The notes beneath the pieces are model-generated. The model did no database searches and was not told the DNA's origin. It saw only the letters and a program-made list of their open reading frames with translations. The position numbers were made by a program, and so were the translations under genes. This document shows, in pieces, positions 1 to 10,041 of a stretch of 44,782 bases of DNA; the first letter of the stretch is position 1; every line of letters starts with the position of its first letter. The stretch comes from Hirudo medicinalis. Taxonomy: Eukaryota > Annelida > Clitellata > Hirudinida > Hirudinidae. The stretch covers positions 61,036-105,817 of the forward strand of contig MPNW01000487.1 of assembly GCA_011800805.1 (NCBI GenBank), read 5' to 3'.

Positions 1-43
1 GTTGTTGTTGTTGTTGTTATTGTTATTATATGTTAATTATTAA

Positions 44-93
<50 letters not shown>

Positions 94-94
94 G

Positions 95-161
<67 letters not shown>

Positions 162-182
162 GATGATGATGTTGATGTTGAT
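1..182. repeat. (TTG)n / (ATT)n microsatellite cluster
   Basis: The window opens inside simple repeats: TTG units, then ATT units (about 46-93), a long run of TTG (about 95-161) and a short TGA tail. All frames give homopolymeric amino acids (poly-N, poly-Q, poly-L), so the reading frames here are by-products of the three-base period and not genes. Confidence 0.95.
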
Positions 183-649
183 TGTAGCAATTATTGACAT
201 GATACCAGCAGACGACAAAAACGACCCCGGGGGTCGTTTTGTTTTTTTGTTTCAATTTCATTCGAGAATCATTTTTTATTTCCGACTTCCAAATTGGAAA
301 TTTCTCAACGAACTATGCTTTCTGTTTCTGTTTCGTTTTCAATGAATTTCTATCGACATTTTTTTCTAAACAAGTAAAATTAAAAAAAAAAAAAAACTTT
401 AACATTTTTGTTAACATTCAAAATAATTAAAGAATATAAACATTTTAAAATGTTTTTGAAAGAAAAAATAATTATTTTTTGCAAATCTCAGATTCCAAGT
501 CTTGAGTCTCCTCTTTCCGTTTGCAAGAATCTTTTGATACTCACGACAGTCCTGAAACCTTCCTATGTCATCTTCGTCACACTGCCTTTCTCCTCAATAA
601 CAATGCAACACTTCAAACGAATTTATCTAGCGCCCGTTTATAATTAATA

Positions 650-920
650 GGAATAATTAGTAGGATAAAACAGATTACTATAATTAATAATAATAATTAT
701 TATTATAATATTTATATATAATATATATAATCAATTATTGTATAATTAATAATATTAATAATAATATGATTAACATAATATTAATAATTATTATAATATT
801 TATATATAATAATAAAATATTATATAATATAAATATATTAATATTTAGATATAATAATTATATATAATATTATAAATTATGTAGAATAATATTTAGATTT
901 AGATATTATTATTATTACAA
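650..920. repeat. AT-rich low-complexity tract
   Basis: Nearly pure A/T sequence made of TAATAA, TATATA and ATTATT words, with no reading frame and no recognisable element. A second tract of the same character lies at about 42750-42930. Confidence 0.9.
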
Positions 921-1074
921 TTAGCAGAATAAAACGCTTTTAACGAGGAACGAAAGGTCATCCGCTGAGAATGAAGCCATGAATACCGAGGAAATAATCT
1001 CTTTTTTTTTTATTTATTCAGTTATTTTCATTCACTCAATTATTTTTATATTTCTTTTACTGACGAAGCAACAG

Positions 1075-1250
1075 AAATCAATGGAACAAAGATTGACTGT
1101 TTGTCGTGTAAATTGGACGAAGAACTGGAAAAGGATGACGACGTCAGTGGAGAGGAGGATGTGAACAACGTCTCAGGAATGAAGAGAATGATGTCGACTC
1201 TTTTTCCATTCGGTGCAGAAGAAGAGGAAGAAGAAGGAGGAGAAGAATAA
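1075..1250 (+). CDS. possible terminal exon, unrecognised acidic C-terminus
   Basis: After a T-rich tract and an acceptor (...caacag) at 1074, an open frame of 58 codons ends in TAA at 1248-1250. It enters in phase with two leftover bases. The translation includes GTKIDCLSCKLDEELEKDDD, then FPFG, and a Glu/Gly-rich end. Mixed hydrophobic and charged composition and ordinary codon use set it apart from the microsatellites around it. No start codon in this frame and no upstream exon were found, so the rest of the gene would lie outside the window. It could equally be chance. No family is recognised. Confidence 0.3.
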
Positions 1251-1366
1251 GAATAAGTCAGGCAATACTTGCGTGGTCGCTTGGAAAACAAAACTAAAAA
1301 ATAACTTTTTGAACTTAAAATGAAAGAAAGCGTGACCGATACGCATTTAATGTTTACAGGGAGAGT

Positions 1367-1450
1367 CATCATCACAGTCATCATCATTATCATCATCTTT
1401 GTCCTCGTCATCATCATCGTCGTCATCGTCATCGTCATCATCATCATCTC
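1367..1450. repeat. (CAT/CGT)n microsatellite
   Basis: Imperfect run of ATC/ATCGTC trinucleotides. It produces poly-I/V on one strand and poly-M/T on the other and explains the long open frames here. Confidence 0.9.
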
Positions 1451-1631
1451 TACGACTGAAGAATCGCTGTCAAAAAAAAATAAATTTATGGGTTTGGTTT
1501 TTATTTCGCAAGTAAACAAAAAAAAATTAAACGAAAAATATAAACAAAACATAGAAACAAACAAACAAAATAATATACAAAGAGAGCAGGAGCGAGAGAT
1601 TGTCGGTGAAAAGATGAGAGCGGCAAACATC

Positions 1632-1750
1632 AGCAGGTAATTGAAGCAACTGCAAACAGCGACCTCCACACTCGGAACGTGACACGAACCACTCCGGCAG
1701 ATATTTTCCACTAAACGCACATGCCGACCGGTTTTCCTCTGTCGACACTT
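1632..1750 (-). CDS. possible exon with Cys-x-Phe...Trp-Phe motif
   Basis: On the minus strand a good acceptor (CACACAG) at 1751-1753 opens a frame reading STEENRSACAFSGKYLPEWF followed by VSRSECGGRCLQL. Four cysteines and the pattern CxFxGxY...WFxS are not expected from low-complexity DNA. They loosely resemble the short Cys/Trp modules of secreted invertebrate proteins (DUF704x-like), a resemblance from memory only. The 3' border is unclear; a weak donor may lie near 1636 or 1666. No neighbouring exon was identified. Confidence 0.22.
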
Positions 1751-2318
1751 CTGTGTGACAGTGTTTTTTTTTCTGCCATGTTTTGGTTCGCGTTTTGTGT
1801 TTGCATTGAGTTGAACAGGAGAAGAACTATTCCAGATCGAACGATGCCTTATTTTGGAAGATGATTTCGATTGGTCGAGAGGACGCCTCTCACCTGTAAA
1901 ACCTTGAGTGCTTGTGGATTCATTGGGAGATCCTCATCGCGCGTGATTCTCTAAATTTTCTTTCGAGGATAAGTTTCCCTTTCAGGAGATTTTTTTTTAA
2001 TAAGTTTTAAATTAATATTTGAGTTGAAGGACGAATTGTTTGCCAGTCGTGAAAATGTGTTTCTTTCTTATTGGTCGTGAGCTTTGTGTGGCTTCCCTGC
2101 TGGCGAATTTTCCAATTCACCGCATTAGTGCATGCTTATGAGGAGACGTAGCTAAGTAACTTTGAATGATTGATTTGATGGCTGGTTGAATGATTGATTA
2201 ATTGACTGACTGGTTGAAAATAATCAGCGTCGTAAAAAGGTTCCAACACAGATAAATTAATTCGATCCATTTTTTAACGAAATTTCCAATTTATCGAATA
2301 TTCCACCCGCTCATCAAC

Positions 2319-2372
2319 CACCACTACTACTACCACCACTACTACTACCACCACCACCACCACCACCACCAC
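2319..2372. repeat. (ACC/ACT)n microsatellite
   Basis: Run of CCA and CTA triplets, about 54 bp. It sits in a stretch (1750-2600) in which no gene was seen. Confidence 0.9.
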
Positions 2373-2600
2373 CTCAAGCTCATCTTATCAACTCCTGAGT
2401 GAACTTCTAAACTCCAAAAGGCTCCAAAAGGAAACGATGGATGCTTCTTTTCCAAGAGTTCTTAAGTTATTGCATCGGCATTTTATGCTTCTCCATCTTC
2501 CAGAAGCCATCAAATAAACGGCAGGATCAAGCTCTTAACTGGGGATCCCATTCACGGAGAGAAAGTCAACGATGGGTGGGATTTAAGGTTTTAACTTGGC

Positions 2601-2765
2601 CAACAATATCAACAACAATATCAAAGGCAACAATTTCGACGACAAAATAATATCAACAACAACATCAACAGCAACAATACCAGCGTCACCAACAATATCC
2701 TCAGCAACAATATCGACAACAACATCAACAACATCAACAACAATAATATCAACAACAATAACAAG
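2601..2765. repeat. (CAACAATAT)-type repeat array
   Basis: Imperfect array of CAA triplets interrupted by ATATC at fairly regular spacing, so the period is partly 12 bp. The open frames on both strands (poly-N/S/T, or V/D-rich) are artefacts of the repeat. From here to 3500 no gene was seen. Confidence 0.85.
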
Positions 2766-3526
2766 AGGAGTTGTGGTGTGAATTTGTTGAAGTTTAGTAC
2801 GAACGGATAATTGTTGCCTGCAGTGCACGCTGAAACATCAGGTGAGAACTCGTAATTCCTCCATTGGGCTGCCTACATGCACTTCATGGACATGCACTTC
2901 AAATATTTAATTATTGATCAATTATTCCTGCAAATAATGAGTAATTAGTTGTTAATGTTTTCACGGGGAAATAAATGAAAAGTTGCTGTGGCGACCAGGT
3001 ATAAAGAATCGCCTGTGTGCCTGCTGATTTTAAAAGGAACTCATTTCGTTTGCATTTTGAAAGCAGGGGCTTATTTATTTCAGACTAAACTTGGTCACTC
3101 TCAAACCAAACGGCTCGTTTGTCTCGAGTAAACAAAACAAAAAACAGTGGGATTCCAGCATCCTTCCTTCCCTTATTTTCTTCAACTGGATATTTTAAAG
3201 TGTAAAAGATTTTATTTGAAAACGTTTCTCTGCCTTCTCTTCGAAGAAAGCTTTTCAATTGTCTGGGAGTGTGGTTCAATGCGTTCATAAAAGTGTGCAA
3301 TGGTAACCTACTATTTCAACCTTCTGGAACTGGCTGCTATTCTAAAGTTCCAGTAAATCAAAAGTCCTCCAGACTTGAAAACATTTAAACTTAATCTCAA
3401 ATCTTGAGCTGGTTTTCACATTTTCCTCGTCGGGGAGGTGTGATGGACATTTTATAATTTGATCGTTCTACTTTGAAGAGAGCAGGAAATTGGAAACTGA
3501 GTCATCGATTTCTTGTGAATGAACGA

Positions 3527-3583
3527 AAAATATCCATTAAAATATCCATAAAAATATCCATTAAAATATCCATTAAAATATCT
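3527..3583. repeat. 12-bp tandem repeat (AAAATATCCATT)
   Basis: About five consecutive copies of AAAATATCCATT with single-base differences (one copy reads CATA, the last TCTACA). Confidence 0.9.
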
Positions 3584-3664
3584 ACATAGACCCACAGAAC
3601 TCATTGATAAAGCTAACTTGAACCTACTCAATCCTCTCAACTTCAATGAAATCGCAAAATTGAC

Positions 3665-3792
3665 TCAATACAACGAGTGGAAATATTCCAAGTCGAGGTA
3701 GGCCACCAACCAAAACTCGATGAGGCAGTCCAGGGGCGTGGAACGAGTCACGAACCTGGCCAAACTTCGGCACAACAAAGCGTCGCACGTCC
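3665..3792 (-). CDS. possible terminal exon, unrecognised
   Basis: A minus-strand frame following a TTTAG acceptor at 3793 runs 42 codons to TGA at 3665-3667. It contains CRSLARFVTRSTPLDCLIEF followed by WLVAYLDLEYFHSLY and stop. The amphipathic, aromatic-rich composition looks coding. The acceptor's pyrimidine tract is poor, and all three frames stay open over much of the stretch. It lies downstream of the stathmin stop on the same strand, so an alternative 3' exon or a decayed mobile-element fragment are both possible. Function unknown. Confidence 0.22.
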
Positions 3793-4524
3793 CTAAATGC
3801 GCAATCACTTAAAACCTCGTGCTCAGAAACTCGAAAGTCAGAAATTATTTTAGACTTCATTTAATACAAATCAATTCAATCAAACCAAGCGGTTGTTCCC
3901 GGCGCTTGAGACCAATGTCTGTGTAACGACAGCCCCTCACTCAGTTCCAAACATCCATATTTGCTTAGTTTCATCACAAACTTACCAAATGATCTCCATG
4001 GATGCATCCTCAGCTAATTTATTCCCCAGAGGAACCTCCCTTGTGCCGAAGTAATCAGTAGTCGCATTTCGATGACTCCCAAACGCTCGTCAGTCGTCGG
4101 TGATTCCACACCCAACGAGCAGAAAATAACTGTCGCACCAACATCCACTCCGCTGCGATGCACACTCCATCACGCCTAGGAAAACCGAGCAACCTTACCG
4201 ACCAGAACTCGACTAACTGCAACTTGCTCGGCCATGACAACGACCCGACGATAGAAGCTGATCGACAGGACGTCCTCCCTAAGAATTCAATTGACAAGAG
4301 CAACAACACCTTATTTTAAGACATTCATCGCCAACAAGAACGAGAGCGTCATTGAACGACATCGAAGGAAGCGCACGACGTTCGAGACGAATCTCGAGCG
4401 GAAACGTTTAAGATCCTCGCGCTCGTGGAAATGTCGATCAACCTTTTTGATTCGTAGCAGGAGAAAAGAAAAATGTCGCACGATTGGTCGATCGGAATAG
4501 AGCTCCTCCGACGAGAGGGGGCCG

Positions 4525-6391
4525 TCAACCCTCGGACGGGTTCTTCTCCGCCTGTTCCTGCTTCTTCTTCCTCACTTCCTGGACGTGCCTCTCCTGGATA
4601 GGACGATCAATCGACCGATCACATACTAGCTCGGGAGAAAATAAGATTCGAAAAAACATTCGGTATCCTACTTTTAAGAAGGTCAATTTAGAAACAATGT
4701 GCTCATGCTCACGTGTTCCTTGAGCTTCTCCAGTTTGGCAGCCTCCTGCGCCCTCTTGTTCTCTTCCGAGGCATCCATCTTCTCGTGGAGTTTCTTCTCG
4801 ACCTCCTTCGAGAAGGTCGTGACCTTCTCGTTGACCTCTTGGATCCTGTCCGTCTCCCTCAGGGTCTGAAGCTTCTGGGCCTCCAGTTGCTGCGAACGTT
4901 CGAGGATTCGTGCGACGTCACGATAATTTATTTCACGAAGACGACGTCGTCGTGTTTCGATCGTGACGTTCGATGCGAACGGGCGTGCAGGTCGACCGAA
5001 ACGGATGGCACTCTCGCGTGCGGTCGTGACGGCAACGGTCGTATCGCGTTCGAAACCCGGCCTAGGCCGACAGGGAGCAATATAAACGGTAGAACGATTA
5101 AAAGTGCCTTCACATCCTAATCAGACATACAGGATATACCAACTGGAACTGGACATACAGGGCACTCAAAAGAAAGGTAAATAAAATAAATAATTAAAAA
5201 AAAACAAACAAAAAGATCCATTTCCACTTCGACACTGTTTCAGCACATGACCACGACCGCAGAAGTACTAGGATCGCCATCAACAACAACACTAATCATC
5301 ATCATCATCACCTTCCTCCTCTCCTCAGCCTCCTTGAGTTTCCTGTCAATGTCCTCCTGGGAGATGGAAGGCTTCTCCTTGTTAGGGGACATCGGAGGGT
5401 GGGGGATTTCCCCCGAAGCAGGTTTGATGATGACTTCGTAAGCGATGCCCCCGCAGCTCTTCCTCTTGGCAGCTTCATCCATGCCTAAAAATAGAATTAC
5501 TCTGTCCCACAAAAACGAATCGACACATTCCATGGCAAAACTAAATTCAGATCGCCGGCCGGCCGAACGACACGAACGAATCTTAGATAATTTTTACTAA
5601 AATGTTTTCCACGCGAAATGAAAAAATCATGACATGTTAATTTGCATATTTTGTTTGTTGCTTAATTTGAAGTTGATTTTTATGCTTTTTATGTCATCAT
5701 CAACGAGCCAAGGAATGCTTTCCCAGGAGAGATAAATTCTAATTTGAGTGGACAAGACAGGCAGGAGATAAGAAACAAGAGCACATTTCTTCATTCTTGG
5801 TTCATGCAATGTGAGCTGATTTCCCTCTACATGTACAATACATTTCAAGTGATTTTATATATGTGATAAGAATCTTACTCTTCATTATCATTATAACTGC
5901 TATAATCATGCTTGGAATCATTATCATTATCACCACCACCACCACCATTAATATCATCATCACATCATTTTCATCAACAACAACAGAACTGAGTATTTCA
6001 CAGGTAAGCAGTTCTCAGGAACATGAGGGTCACTAATTAAATTTACTTCCAAACTGGGATGTCAACAACTAATAACCAATCACAGTGCTGGCAGGAGAGA
6101 TGGTGATGACGATGACGATGATGATGATGTTGCATTCATTGGATAGCTCATGGTGATGCTGCTGACACAGGTTTACTGCATACACGATGAGGTCATCAAT
6201 CCATGAGTCATCCAATGCCAGACTTGGTCGATGTGTGCACGATGATGCTTATGATGATTGTGATAGTGATGATTTGGTTTGATGATAAAAGTCAGGTTTT
6301 TAGAATTCATGAGTTTTAAAAAAGTACTTTCAACCATTATCATCATCACCAACAACATGAACCACACAAAATATCTGGTACCTTCGGCCAT
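4525..6391 (-). CDS. STMN: stathmin (microtubule-destabilising phosphoprotein)
   Basis: Stathmins bind tubulin dimers through a long helix and promote microtubule catastrophe. Coding exons, in transcript order: 6382-6391 (tentative ATG GCC GAA G), 5312-5484, 4713-4889 and 4525-4593 with stop TGA at 4525-4527. Borders are GT/AG and phases agree. The second exon carries AAKRKSCGGIAYEVIIKP, a Ser-Pro site (PPMSPNKEK) and the family motif EAEERRK. The third encodes a charged helix with FSKEVEKKLHEKM, ENKRAQEAAKLEKLKEH; the last gives ERHVQEVRKKKQEQAEKNP. Total about 142 aa against roughly 149 for vertebrate stathmin-1. If the tiny first exon is wrong, translation could start at the Met at 5480-5482 (138 aa). 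No membrane-anchoring N-terminus of the STMN2 type is seen. The family assignment is firm; which paralogue is not. Confidence 0.92.
5900..6140. repeat. ATC/ACC and GATGAC repeat patches in the stathmin first intron
   Basis: Patches of ATCATT, CACCACCACC and GATGACGATGACGATGATG. There is no coding signal apart from the flanking stathmin exons. Confidence 0.8.
6382..6391 (-). CDS. STMN: candidate 10-nt first coding part of stathmin
   Basis: ATGGCCGAAG followed by GTACCA. A purine-rich AAAG precedes the ATG and a G follows it. It ends in phase 1, exactly what the exon starting at 5484 needs (G + GC), giving MAEG-MDEAAKRK. The donor is weak and the intron would be about 0.9 kb of microsatellite-rich DNA, so this is an inference. 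Confidence 0.5.
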
Positions 6392-6529
6392 CTTTGAATC
6401 AGTGGAGTGACGATGGAGTTGAAAGATGGAAGGAATCTGAAAGAAAGAAAGGATTAATGTTCAGACCACAGTGCAGTTCAATGCTATTCTTCATTCTAAC
6501 AATAGTAACAACCTTAACAAAAACACTCT

Positions 6530-7370
6530 TATTATTATTATTATCATCATCATTAGTATAAATTATTATTATTATTATTATTATTATTGCATTTGTTATG
6601 CCAGTTGCAGAGTTGCTCATACATACATGCACTCAAAATAATAATTATTATTATCATCACAACAGCATCACAAGTGAACATCATGGCAACAAATCGAAGC
6701 AGTAGAATAATAATAATAACAACAACAACAACAACAACAACATTAATAACAATAACAACAACAACTTAATTACTGAGTGCAAAGTGAAACTAAAACTCGA
6801 TGTTTCAGCTTCTCAATGCAGTGTATACGCCATTTGTCTGTCTGTCCATCCATCCATTCACACACCCATTCATTCATTCATCAGGCCCTCTCCAAACTTC
6901 TCATTATCTCTCCACAATGTGATCTGGAAAGCACTGGAGCGATGACTCATACGGATCTAGGAGACGATGGTGATGATTGTACGTGAAAGCAACCGACGAC
7001 GGCAACAACAACAACGACGACGACGACGACAACTGACCCAACATTAAAATGGGGAAAAGATACATTCTCAAACTTTCCTATCTGTCTAATTATCTCGTCT
7101 GACGAGGAAATGACTATTTCTGTTTCCTAATAATAGGGAGGCTCACTTGGTGATGATGACGACATGTTGAAGATCATTAGGAAGAGGAGGAAGACAATGA
7201 TGAAGATGATGAGGACGATGTGAAAATAGAAACAACAGAGAATAGAAACAGAGCAACACGTGACTGGTCAAAAACATGAATCATAGTATGACTCACCAGC
7301 TTCTTCATTACCACCACCGCCATAATCGTCGTCGTCGTCGTCATCGTCATCATCATCATCATCAGTACAC
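6530..7370. repeat. microsatellite-rich gene-free stretch
   Basis: ATT repeats (6530-6590), AAC repeats (6718-6766), CCAT/TTCA patches near 6850-6880, CGA repeats near 7010-7030 and CGTCGTCATCATC runs near 7325-7365. All open frames here are poly-I, poly-T, poly-M or poly-S by-products. Confidence 0.85.
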
Positions 7371-7379
7371 TTCTAAATC

Positions 7380-9155
7380 ACAAGGCAGCCAGTCAACCCG
7401 GTTACAAAGTTAAGAGGACTTGAGCATTCTTTGTCGTCTGCTTATAATCTTATAATTTTTTTATGTTCACTTTCTGCTCATTCTCAGGGTTGACGCCAGT
7501 GTACAAAATTGACTGTTTGTCTCAATTATCAAATGTCGTCTGACATTATTATACTTATTAATTAATTAATTAATTAAGCTCATAATCAACTAATGATCAT
7601 TATCATCATCAGAGTAAGTGAATAAAAATATTAGAATTTCCTAGTTGGAATTAGAATCAGCTCGTGATCTTAAAAAAGTTATTTTCAACTCCCAAATAAA
7701 TAGTGCAGTGATCAATTTCATGCGCCATCTTCCACGTTTCTGCAGTTCTCAGACGTTTATTGAACGAGGTTGCTTAATTAATTAAGCCTTGTCGCGCAAA
7801 ACTACATTTCAAGCTTTTATTGTAACAGTAGCTTATCCCGATAAATGTTAGTCAATCAATGCTTTTACTATTTACCTCATTTCTCTTTATTCACTGACGT
7901 TGTTTAAAGTGAACAACTTGAAACCTTCGTCATTTCATTCTATGACTTCATTTTTTTTCCTAATTTCATCAAAAGCTAGGCATTAACGAACGCTTTAAAA
8001 CATTATTAACTCTTGATTCGCAAGTCTTCGAGATGTCTTGCCCATGCTTAATGAAAATCAATGCAAACCAACAGACATCTTAATTCAAAGCCTCGCCAAC
8101 GAATATCAGGAAAAATGCAAGACAACCAGCACCAGATTCGCACAAACTCCCACACAAAGCATCGGATTGAATGTCAGAAATCGATAAAAAAACACAAACC
8201 TGAGCAAATTTCGAGACGAAAAAATGAAATGAGGAAATGCAGCCCCAAAATTTGAATTCAATGGCGCTCAGTAGCCTCGGGTTAGCGCGCAGGACGAACA
8301 AGGCCTAAATTGAGCGGTGCTTCTTAAATGCAAAATTTTGGGGGGCATGAGTTACAATGAATGTGCAGGGATACATTTCTTAAATAAATATTCTTAATTT
8401 TGGTGCGTTTTTCATGAAAAAAAACTCTTGTTAAGATTGCAATGATGCCTTTTGCTAATAGTAAAGTGAATAACGAGAGAAGGCTATATAAATTTTACAA
8501 TTTGTTTGTGTTGCGTTAAATGCATTTTTATTGAATGATATTTGATAAACAACAAAAATTAAATAACATAAAAATAAAAGCAATGAAATAAAATAATATT
8601 TTTTATATAAAATTGAAGGCCTAACTAATTATGCAATCACGGCCCCCACAAATGTCTGGCGCCAACAACGAATAGTCATTGTCGTCTGGGCTTCACTAAA
8701 AAAATATAGGAATTTTATAATCTCTCAGCTCTCGTAACAAAGCAAATAACAGGATAAACATGTTTTTGTGCTGTCATTGTTGTTGCAAACAAAAATAAAG
8801 TAATTAGTCCGCTTGTTCGGCATTCATTTTATAGGAGTTAAGTTATGCACCAGGAAAATAAATTTTTCAAAAAAATACAACGTTTGCATCAAAATTGACA
8901 GCATGTTTGTTCATGCTGACAAATGCGGTTGAGGTTTTTTCCCCACATATTTTTCACACTTAATATTCGTAGAGGCAATGGGGAGAGGAGTTATCAATTG
9001 TCATAAAGAGTGATGTGCTGCAAATTCAATTTAATTTTACTTTACTTTATTATGACTTTAATTAAATTTGAATTTTCTCGTAATTATGTAACGCGATTGC
9101 AATTTTATTACCTTCACTCTCTGGATTAATTTTGTTTTTTCATTTCTTTTCGAAT
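7380..9155. other. AT-rich intergenic DNA, no gene seen
   Basis: No exon, RNA gene or element was recognised. Visible features are an (ATTA)n run at about 7557-7577 and a perfect 16-bp palindrome GCTTAATTAATTAAGC at 7772-7787. Confidence 0.7.
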
Positions 9156-9159
9156 GTTC

Positions 9160-9440
9160 GAATGTTCAACTAAGCAAGACACTAGATGACAGGTCTACAG
9201 CCTTTGTTGGCCCGCAGATCTGGAATAAACTCCCCCTTCGATTACCAACACTGATCTTGCCGGGTTTCACTCCGCCCTCAAAACCTTCCTCTTCAGAGAA
9301 AGCTTCCCTCTACATTAGTGGTTTTGAAGTTCTATTAGAACATATGCCACGCTAATCAAACTCTGAATCGTTATCGTTGTAAAGCAGATTTCACATTCGT
9401 GATTTTGTATACCTGCCATGGTTATTTTGTGGCCAAAATA
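9160..9440 (+). mobile_element. degenerate 3' end of a CR1/L2-like LINE
   Basis: The frame around 9160-9250 reads DDRSTAFVGPQIWNKLPL. After a one-base frameshift near 9250 it continues DLAGFHSALKTFLFRESF and stops (TAG 9316-9318). The pattern 'F.(G/A)P..WN.LP ... F...LKT.LF' is the well-known C-terminus of reverse transcriptase ORF2 in CR1/L2/Jockey-type LINEs. Only this 3' fragment is present, as is usual for 5'-truncated insertions. The frameshift shows it is dead. The downstream boundary is a guess: A/T-rich sequence with AATAAATT ends near 9445. Confidence 0.75.
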
Positions 9441-9444
9441 AATT

Positions 9445-10041
9445 CGATCAAGATATTTCTATATTTTAATTAAATTGGGTGGAAATAAAAACATTTGTCA
9501 GTACATTAAAAGAAACTTATTTTCTAATTATTATTTCAAAAGAATTGACTACAAAAAACACGCTCGAGTAAAAATTAAATTGGAAGTTTAGTCACAATTA
9601 ACTTCAAACTAAATGCTGGTGATTAATCTGTATCTTCATTATTTATGCATCTTTCACATGAGCCTCCAGTACTTGAATATTCAATAATTCCAAATGTCTG
9701 GTAAATTGCAGAAGCAAGGTAAATGCTTTGGAAGAATGAGCCACAGATTCATTTCAATTTAATTTAATTCAAAATCATGTGGTCTTTTACTTCATTAGAT
9801 TTTATTTTTGCGAAAGACAGGAAAAGAAAAGTATATTTTTATAAACAATTTCGTTCCCGTTTGATAATATAATTTATTTAAAAATTTTAATATCAAATTT
9901 GTTATTTATTTTCAAAAATATATTATAATTAAAATTTTGGAAAATTTTCATCGAATATTGCCATCCATTGTTTTGGTTGGTTTTAGTAGAACAAGTCGCT
10001 GCAAACTAATTTTATTTTCAAACTGAAATACGCCCCGAAAG
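9445..10041. other. AT-rich upstream region of IWS1
   Basis: No gene seen. It should hold the IWS1 promoter and 5' UTR on the plus strand; no clear TATA box or initiator stands out from the general A/T richness. Confidence 0.5.

Noticed and set aside
545..592. Minus-strand 48-nt segment reading ERQCDEDDIGRFQDC with AG and GTGAGT borders
   Set aside because: Too short and isolated; the acceptor is weak and no partner exon was found.
4928..5120. Open frames on both strands between stathmin exons
   Set aside because: They lie in the stathmin intron, and their composition does not continue the stathmin helix.
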